From the NCBI GenBank assembly GCA_015179025.1, contig WHUX01000088.1:124001-188000 (forward strand): a stretch of DNA of 64,000 nucleotides. Direction: 5' to 3'. Source of the DNA: Terfezia claveryi (taxonomy: Eukaryota; Ascomycota; Pezizomycetes; Pezizales; Pezizaceae). Below, in pieces: positions 57,580 through 64,000 of the stretch. The notes below the pieces were generated by a model. The model had not been told where the DNA came from, searched no databases, and was given only the letters and a program-made list of their open reading frames with translations. Positions within the stretch are counted from its first letter, which is position 1. The number at the start of each line of letters is the position of its first letter. The translations under genes were made by a program, and so were the position numbers.

Positions 57580-58455
57580 AATATTTAGTACATATCTCAT
57601 GCGAAAGGGAAGGTTCAGGACAAGGCAAGTTAATCTGCCGGGTTCGGCGCCTATATACCGCAACATAACAAAATTCGAGAGCCAACTGGCGAAAGCAAAT
57701 ATAAGACGAAAAGATAAATTCAAGGGGCCCAACGGCCAGATAAAGATGTCCAAAAACACCGCAAAACTCAAAAGGATAGGAACTCCGTGCTGTTATTAAC
57801 TAGCAATTGCCAGATGAGCCCAAGGGGCCTGACTGAGGCCTGATCCGAGACAAAAACGCAGGAACAAAGAAACTCTAGTACCAATCGGTAAAAAGAAAAA
57901 AGATCGAACGAACTAAGCACCGTATGGTAAGGAAAAATAGCAATAGCAATTATTATGCGACCCTCCCCACGAGCTTTCAGAATACGAAAGTAAAGAAGTC
58001 TGCAACGGCATTTCGTTCCTCTCCGTCCTCCTCCTAGATCCAGATGCGGCGGTACAGGTCTTCCCAGTCTTTAATGCTGCCTAGAGCTTCTCTCTGTTCG
58101 CTCACCTCCTGGCAGTCCAATGTGTTTGCCGGTGGCCGCATTCGCAGGTGCTGGTATCAGATTTGCCTGTTGTGAAGCCATTACCTTTAGGGCCCCCGGT
58201 CCGCTCGTAGCCATATGTATGCTGAGAGAGTGTGTCGGTTATATTCGATCTCCTGAGCCCAAAGGATGGGTGCCTCGCTTCTGTAGGCTTTGGAAGCTTG
58301 CCTGATGCCCCCTTTAGTGACCATTGTTCTGGTTAGGGAGACTCCAACCAGACTAGGGAGACTTGCCCTAGAGCAGAGATGAAGGCGGCTAGCTTATCGG
58401 CTATCTCGTTTCCGTGAATGCCGATATGGGAGCGACCTAATTTCCTTATCGTATG
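57580..58455 (-). mobile_element. LINE subfamily A copy: ORF2 C-terminus and 3' UTR, tail-to-tail with the previous copy
   Basis: Read on the minus strand: W-rich segment and knuckle (about 58300-58110; the CxC cysteine region is degenerate), LGSIKDWEDLYRRIWI (about 58085-58035), UTR to the terminal block near 57610-57650 and a T-run. The copy carries an 11-bp micro-insertion at 58345-58355. Confidence 0.6.
58336..58364 (-). mobile_element. 11-bp micro-insertion inside a LINE copy
   Basis: CAACCAGACTA at 58345-58355 lies between GGGAGACTC (58336-58344) and GGGAGACTT (58356-58364), 8 of 9 matching. Homologous LINE copies at about 650-690 and 6858-6895 lack the insertion and have a single gag(a)gac-like site. 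Confidence 0.6.
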
Positions 58456-58479
58456 ATACTTGAGTCCGTTCGAGCGTTT

Positions 58480-59085
58480 TTATTGGTTTTGGACGGGCTC
58501 AGCCAGGCCCCTTTGGGAGGATCTCGATCGCACCATATGGAATGAGGAGGAGGACTGGGCGCGGTGGAGACCTTCTTCAATTTCTTGTATAGACGGCTGG
58601 CCGGACTTTTGAGAGTTCACATGTATTATTTCGGCCAACAGGCCCTCGGGTTTATTTGTTTGTTTCCATTTGGAAAGAAAGAGGAAAAGGGGGAGGGGGT
58701 TGATACGTTTCTCTTCTGATTGCAGCGGGCTTCAGTCAGGCCTCTTGGGGTCAAAAAGCATCAGTCGGTTCATGAAAGTACGGGGGGTCTTGTCTCATTT
58801 GAGTTTATCTGCTCTCTCCTACTTACACCTGCTTGCCTGCAAGCACTCGAGCTTTGTCCTGGGACCGAATAGGAGTAATAAGTATTTAAAAAGAAGAAAT
58901 CTCGAGCTTTGTTATCATTTTTACATTCGAAGTTTTTGTTTTGCCATTTCGGCACTTGAGTCTATTTGCCGCGCTGGACCCGGCAGCTTAACTTGCCTTG
59001 TCCTGAATCTACCCGGGTTTTCTGGTGGCTCATCATGGTCCCCTTCTTGGACGCGTATGAGCACTGAGTAATTTTTTTGAAAACA
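58480..59085 (+). mobile_element. LINE 3' end with a nested truncated LINE insertion
   Basis: A short ORF2 C-terminal remnant (about 58515-58610: EDLDRTIWNEEEDWA-like, then FFNFLYRRLAG) is followed by the UTR (caggcctcttggggtca at 58737-58753) and the terminal block at about 58970-59060. Confidence 0.6.
58846..58911 (+). mobile_element. 44-bp 5'-truncated LINE tail with 11-bp target duplication
   Basis: Only the last 44 bp of a LINE (58857-58900; tcctgggaccgaataggagt then aataagtatttaaaaag) is inserted between two CTCGAGCTTTG copies (58846-58856 and 58901-58911), within another LINE's UTR. Confidence 0.75.
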
Positions 59086-60265
59086 GAAAAAAACCTACCC
59101 AACCCTGAAATGGTTGCTAAGACCTGCGTGTTTGCTTACAGGAGCTGTCTTGATGGAATTTACAGTGGCCATCGTTAATGTATGGTAGCTACCGTCATGA
59201 GATTGTAGATGGGCCGTGGTGGAGAAGAGTACAACACGTCAATATGGCAGATCGCGGTATAGGAGTAGGTACTTAATGGGTATTTATCTATATAAAAAAA
59301 AATAATAAAAAAGTCTGGCTGATACATAATCCTTGATTAATAATGTGTTTTAGATAATATCTTCAGCAAGATACGTGAGACTAAATACATGGTAAAGTTC
59401 TTCTTAGACCCTAATTGATAGAGAGCCTGCGCACCAACGTCAAGGTGATGAACTTCATAGCGCAGGTTCCGTTCTCTTTCTTCCTCCTTTCCCATACGAC
59501 ACCCCTTTCCATTAAACTTCACTTCCTTTCTCTTTCTTCCTCCTTTCCCATACGACGCCCCTTTCCACTAAACTTCACTTCCGCGTATTGTTAACCCCAC
59601 AAGATACTAACCTGAGTTCGACCCAACACTCGATAAGTCCGCGGATACGGCTGGTGATGGTAATGTGTAAGGCCGGTGTTTGATGCTGAATTGGCTGAAC
59701 TCCAAATTCTGGCTCCAGCTCAACCCTCAAGCGAGAATAATTTGAATGGAGAATTTTCAATTAGAAAGGCCTGGGAGTTCAGGCAGTTCTGAGAGATATG
59801 CTTGATTAGAAATAACACTAGAGTTTGGACAGATTTAATCCGAGTGGAGGAGTTGTTAAATGCCAACAGACTGAGTTGCCAGTCACTCCAATTTCGCGTA
59901 TTTATTTGTCGGCCTCTTTTTTTTGGCCCTAACTTAGATGTCAGCCTCAATTCAAATAGAGTATTGGTTCATTAGACAAAAAAAAAGAGTTAAGTAGTTT
60001 CAACATAATGGTAGTTGATTAACTAAAGAAAAGATGTAGATGATTCTGAATGCGAGTTAGAACCCGTCCTAGGGGGCTCAAGGCCCCAGCGCTTGGCTGC
60101 GAGGTGGTTGAAGAGAAAAGAAGAAGGGAGAATTGGGAGGAAAGAGGGGTACTTATAGGATTTTGGACACTCTGCCAAGGATTGGGTAGTTTTGGGGGAG
60201 CGGCTTGGCTCTGCGGGCTTGGCTGCCTGTTGGGGAGTGTAACCGCTAGGACAAAACGTGATCAC
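59085..60265 (-). repeat. Inverted copy of the 4.5-5.9 kb repeat block (LTR-like)
   Basis: 59090-59200 matches the inverse of about 5725-5840, and 59200-59480 matches the inverse of about 4950-5250. 60050-60250 matches the inverse of the LTR-like start, including the TATA-like cctataagtacccc. A purine-rich unit of about 60 bp is tandemly duplicated at about 59470-59585. The middle (59600-60040) has no counterpart in the other copies; a minus-strand frame there (RVELEPEFGVQPIQHQTPAL) may be element coding debris. Confidence 0.5.
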
Positions 60266-60439
60266 TGGGTGCTAGGTTTGCCCAAACACCGATAGTATAT
60301 TGTACGCTCACACTGCCATGGTATAGTACGGCACTGCTAGTTGTCACAGCAGACTCCTAGACTCACCTACGGGTGCAATGGAGCGCAGTTAGACTGGAGG
60401 TTAGGTTTCGCAGACGGCAGCGGCAAGAATAACCACTGC

Positions 60440-60625
60440 GCAACTGGAGCATATACTTATAATAGGAAGAGGGGACGACTGGGATGCCGTAGAAGCTCTC
60501 TTCGGCTTCATGTATAGACAAATGTTGGAAGGGGCAGCTCGCCAGGTTAAAAGACTCATCACACTCTCTCTATGGTTATATTTGGTTAGAAGGGGCCGAC
60601 TACGTCTTCTTATTTTCTGTTATGG
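60440..60625 (+). mobile_element. Small LINE C-terminal fragment
   Basis: The plus strand at about 60470-60540 encodes DDWDAVEALFGFMYRQMLEG, the ORF2 terminal helix of subfamily A, followed by a short UTR-like stretch. Confidence 0.5.
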
Positions 60626-60726
60626 TTTTATGACACTTTCTTCAAATATTGTACTGATTTCTGACGTCTAATTATTTTACACTTTCACAAAGTTTGTTAT
60701 TTGCTACTTTACGGTATATAGGAGTT

Positions 60727-60855
60727 CCGGGCCCCCGAGAGAAAATTAAACTCGCGAGAGGACCGGGCCCCCCAGGAGACCACCCATCTCCTGGCTGGCC
60801 CGGGCCCCGCGGGAGAATACGGAATGGCCGGGCCAGCCGCGAGTATGAGAAAAAT
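60727..60855. repeat. GC-rich palindromic repeat
   Basis: An island of very GC-rich sequence (gttccgggcccccgag, gaccgggccccccaggag, ggctggcccgggccccgcgg, ggccgggccagccgcgag) sits in AT-rich DNA. Parts are inverted copies of each other and of 63365-63445. Confidence 0.5.
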
Positions 60856-60994
60856 GGTTCTTTACGATATCTTGATAATTTAGATAATGTGGCTATCGGG
60901 TGAGCTCATTACCCTCAACTAAACATATGACCGTCCATCGGATCAATATGCAAGTGCACCAGAGGTCTCAGACGAGTCAGACTTGCTTACCACT

Positions 60995-61040
60995 GGCTGT
61001 ACCCTCTGCGAGGGGTAGTACAATCAGACTAGGCCATACC
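60995..61040 (-). mobile_element. 28-bp micro-insertion with imperfect 9-bp duplication
   Basis: The element at 61004-61031 starts CTCTGCGAGGGG and ends ACAATCAGACTA. Its flanks GGCTGTACC and GGCCATACC match at 7 of 9, both differences transitions. Confidence 0.45.
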
Positions 61041-61049
61041 TATACTTAC

Positions 61050-62035
61050 CACACAAGATTGCTTGCCACATAACGAACGTTCAGCTCGCCATACATGTCT
61101 GAGTTTATCTAATGTAATCCGGGTCCATTCTACTATGGGATATACACCATATGAGGTTGTATTCAAAATCAAGCTACGCACATTACCCCTATGTACCAGG
61201 ATCGCAACGAAATAAAGCAACTCTTAGCACTGAAAGTGGCAATGAAATTATGCTACCAAAAATAGCACATCGGTTAGATAGTCAGCCAGTATTTAGATAC
61301 TCATCAGACAGTTCTACCGGTAATGCTGGCTCCTCATTATTGACAAGAGACTCACTACGTTCGTCAGACAGTAGCTCAAGTCCAGAAAATACACGAAAAG
61401 ATATTTGGAGGAGTTAGGGGCAGATGCAGAAGTGTCCAAAGCAGATGGAGAGGAGTCAGGGGTGGATGCGGATTTTTTTTTTTTTTTATTTTTTTTTTAA
61501 ATACTTGTTACTCCTATGCGGCCCCATTAGGGGGCCATGAGGAGGTGGATGCGGAAGAGTCTGGAGCAGATATGGCAGGCATAGAGGAGTCAGAAGTACA
61601 TATCCCAGGTATGGATGCCCCATATCTGATATATTAAAGCTATAATACTAACGAGACATTATATACCAGATTCCTCTATAATGTTAGCTAGAGTTCAGGC
61701 CAATACTGCGAAGACTCGTACTCAGATGAGTATAAAATACAGCAAATCTCAACAAATTGCGCAATTTAATGTTGGCGATCTGGTATCACTTTATATTCCT
61801 AGAATTGACCGACATGCAACCAATGCACCTAGGCTGTTCTGCAAAATCACCCTTAAACCTCATCCAGATGGATATCAGTTGCTCACTCTACATGGCATAC
61901 TGAACCGTTATTATCCCACCCGTGAGCGACAGAAACTTCCATCGAATTTTACTCATCCTGATTTAGATCGATTGCATGCATTTGTTAGAATGACATACAT
62001 TCCGCCCATGCCTTGCTACCTATATCATATGTAGC
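61050..62035 (+). mobile_element. LTR-retrotransposon integrase C-terminal relic
   Basis: At about 61060-61200 the frame reads HNERSARHTCLSLSNVIRVH, STMGYTPYEVVFKIKLR, an integrase-core end with the TPYEVVF signature, and hits a stop at about 61211. After an acidic low-complexity part and a LINE-tail insertion, 61681-62034 encodes KTRTQMSIKYSKSQQIAQFN, VGDLVSLYIPRIDR, LTLHGILNRYYPTRERQKLP, a chromo/SH3-like domain typical of Ty3/gypsy or Ginger-type integrases. Stops and the insertion make it dead. Confidence 0.65.
61461..61555 (-). mobile_element. 71-bp 5'-truncated LINE tail with 12-bp target duplication
   Basis: A LINE terminus (61473-61543; minus strand, T-run then aatacttgttactcctatgc) interrupts the integrase relic between two GGTGGATGCGGA copies (61461-61472 and 61544-61555). 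Confidence 0.8.
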
Positions 62036-62112
62036 CGTCAGCGGCTTGCACATCATATGCGTGCTTCCTGCTTAGCTATTCGGCTCGCAGCGGCTTGCAC
62101 ATCATATTGCGT
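62036..62112 (+). repeat. Short tandem duplication before the LTR
   Basis: cagcggcttgcacatcatat occurs twice, at about 62039 and 62088, within a ~50-bp unit, just after the integrase stop. Confidence 0.6.
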
Positions 62113-62405
62113 ACTCACACCTTGCTCGCACTCATATCGTTGCTTCATGCCTAGCTATACGGTTTGCAACGGACATGTGCTTCTCCTTCTTCATGCTTTA
62201 GATGTACATGTTGGAACGCACATCCGGCACACCCGCTATCCAGCAAAAGGATCGCCGCCGCCGGCAACCACCAACACTGTCAGCCGCCAAAACACCGATA
62301 TCACCGAAGCCACCATTTTTCAGCTGAACATAAGAGTCATACAATCGCATACGCAATCATCTTACGTTCGTACATACGCAATCATTATTATTAATTATTT
62401 GCGTA

Positions 62406-62742
62406 TGTTGGGTTGAGTCAAACCCTAGTTGCCACCCGGTTGTCGGTCGTCGCGCATTTCCTTAATTCTTATTGGTCGATTAACACATCCCTGCGCTTGT
62501 CATTTACCCTGAAATTCCATGTATATAGACACCGCTCCGGACCTGTATTTTATCGATAATCAAGCAAGTCTTTAATTCACCTCGTTCTCACTCGCATTGT
62601 TCTTCTCCTAGTTCTATTATTCACTTCGCGTTTTACCACCCGCTGTAGTAGATTTATTACTAGAGATCTGCTGTGCACCCGTGCTCGCTGCCGTTGCCGC
62701 CGCCGCCGCCGCCTCGCTAGAACTTACTTCCGCTGCCTAACA
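62406..62742 (+). repeat. 3' LTR (about 337 bp)
   Basis: It begins TGTTGGGTTGAGTCAAACCC and ends CTGCCTAACA, giving TGTT...AACA termini, and follows the integrase relic at the distance expected of a 3' LTR. It contains a TATA-like gtatatagac at about 62521-62530 and a (GCC)n run at about 62696-62713. A diverged relative lies at 50640-50920. Confidence 0.6.
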
Positions 62743-63364
62743 AGATATCTCCACATATCTTTTGTTAGTACGCTCATACATATATATATATCTCGTTCAT
62801 GTTCCTACTTGTTCGTCAGACGAATAGATGCAATCACTTCACTCAATATAATACATGCACTCACTGTGTATGCAAACATCTTCTTCTCTTCATATTCCTC
62901 TCTCCAGTGACCAACTCGCTCTGTTCGTACCTTCCTTCAGTGGACACTTGGATCTCTCCGCTCGCCTGTTGCTATTCCTATTCCTATAGGTCATATCTAT
63001 AGCATTATCCATATATAATGCAAACTACCTATCATTAAGAGAGGCTGCTTCCTTAAGTACATTAGCTGAGCCTGAAACTACATGTAAATGTAAAGGCAAA
63101 TGTCAAACCCACCGCTGTTCCTGTTCGCGTTTAATCTGAGAATGTACACCCGATGTCATCCTGCAAATGTTATATGTACCAACAAATCGCATTCTAGTTC
63201 GTCCTCATCCGAATTCTCTAAAGAAAACACAATACATGTTGCTGGCCCTTCTGCTTAATGTCCAATCTTATTTCTTACTTTACTCCCACTTTGTATTCCC
63301 TTGCGTGCTTTATTCCACCTTGTATCTACATACTATTTATCAAATTTTACTTATTTGGGTAATT
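62743..63364. other. Intergenic, no gene seen
   Basis: AT/CT-rich with a (TA)n tract at about 62779-62792. Short frames only. Confidence 0.4.
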
Positions 63365-63445
63365 ATGTGCTCCCGTGTTCTCCCGTGGGGCCCGGGCCCC
63401 CCGCGAGACAACAAACTGTTCTCGCGGCTGGCCCGGAACATAGGC
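63365..63445. repeat. GC-rich palindromic repeat, second copy
   Basis: ggggcccgggccccccgcga and ctcgcggctggcccgg are inverted relatives of parts of 60795-60855 and directly precede a LINE tail. Confidence 0.5.
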
Positions 63446-63562
63446 ACCTCACCTGGCAGATTAACTTGCCTTGTCCTGAATCCACCCGGAAACCCGGGTG
63501 GCTCCTCATGGTCCCAGTAAGGGGACCGAATAGGAGTAAGGAGTAATAAATAAATAAAAAAA
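63440..63562 (+). mobile_element. 5'-truncated LINE 3' end
   Basis: The terminal block (cctggcagattaacttgcct, tgaatccacccgga, gtggctcctcatggtcc, gaccgaataggagtaa) ends in taaataaataaaaaaaag. There is no coding part. Confidence 0.7.
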
Positions 63563-63649
63563 AGAAAGGAAGAGAAACTTAGATCTGGAATTAGGAGTTC
63601 TATAGGTATCCAAGCCACAGATACATATACTGAAAGCGAACGAAATGGA

Positions 63650-64000
63650 AACCTCCTCCTCACCTGTACCAGCCCCCACGACAGCAAGCAGAAACGTTTT
63701 CGGGCGTCTCTCCATGACGAAGAGGCCCCCGGGCGTCAAGTCAAGATCATTTATCGAGCTCTATCTCATATCCCAAATTCGCTTTCATGGACCTCTTTAC
63801 ACACTTTTCCCTGTCCCTGAAGCCCCAGGATCCCGCGATATCCTGACATTCTTCCGAACCGCACTGTATCGTGGCTTGCCAGCTCAATACTCAGCACTCC
63901 ATCCCAAGCCAATCCAAAGGGAAATAACTCCCTCTTGCCCTCCCAATCGTCGGAGGAGCTCGCATCACAGGTCGACAGATCTAATCGCCCCTCCAACCAC
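63650..64000 (+). other. Coding-like fragment cut by the window edge
   Basis: One frame reads KRFRASLHDEEAPGRQVKII, YRALSHIPNSLSWTSLHTF to a stop at about 63816. Another is open to the edge (METSSSPVPAPTTASRNV, FGRLSMTKRPPGVK). It resembles a retroelement gag-like N-terminus, but I cannot assign it. Confidence 0.25.

Overview
The window looks like a nuclear segment of a filamentous ascomycete (Pezizomycotina). Genes carry short GT-AG introns (about 60-185 nt) with CTAAC/CTGAC-like branch points, one gene encodes a complete highly reducing polyketide synthase, the tRNA genes are dispersed and one has an intron, and there is heavy debris from Tad-like LINEs and LTR elements. The species cannot be named from the sequence.

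Layout. 1-8.8 kb is a retroelement graveyard: 5'-truncated LINE copies in both orientations and two near-identical LTR-like repeats of about 580 bp, with one small two-exon gene candidate at 1.6 kb. 10.6-29.2 kb is the gene-bearing core: a serine beta-lactamase-fold hydrolase/transesterase (-), a family-25-type glycosyltransferase (+), a conserved fungal protein of unknown function with a broken frame (+), the 3' exons of a single-span membrane protein (-), and an intact 3,089-residue HR-PKS (-). The PKS is built KS-AT-DH-MT-ER-KR-ACP-R in nine exons, and all eight splice phases close. The terminal reductase suggests release as an aldehyde or alcohol. The beta-lactamase-fold enzyme and glycosyltransferase nearby could be tailoring enzymes, but that rests on proximity alone.

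29.3-56 kb is AT-rich and gene-poor. It holds a PARP-type zinc-finger gene with an in-frame (EVG)12 minisatellite at 36 kb, several inverted-repeat elements (foldback at 30.2-30.55 kb, a 298-bp MITE at 31.0 kb, inverted arms at 33.2/34.4 kb and 38.8/39.7 kb), and four tRNA genes (Val-CAC, Gly-UCC, Pro-AGG with intron, Val-AAC). 56-64 kb is again retroelement debris: LINE ends in tail-to-tail order, an inverted copy of the 4.5-5.9 kb repeat block, and the 3' part of an LTR retrotransposon.

The most unusual signal is a family of very short insertions, mostly 10-37 bp, scattered through the window. Each has one constant end (TAGTCT...; read on the other strand ...AGACTA), usually continuing as TAGTCTGGTTGGCAC, and a variable other end. 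They are flanked by 9-bp direct repeats that differ at every site. Five copies have perfect 9-bp duplications and several more match 7-8 of 9. They look like nano-scale transposon or retroposon insertions and fit no standard feature class.
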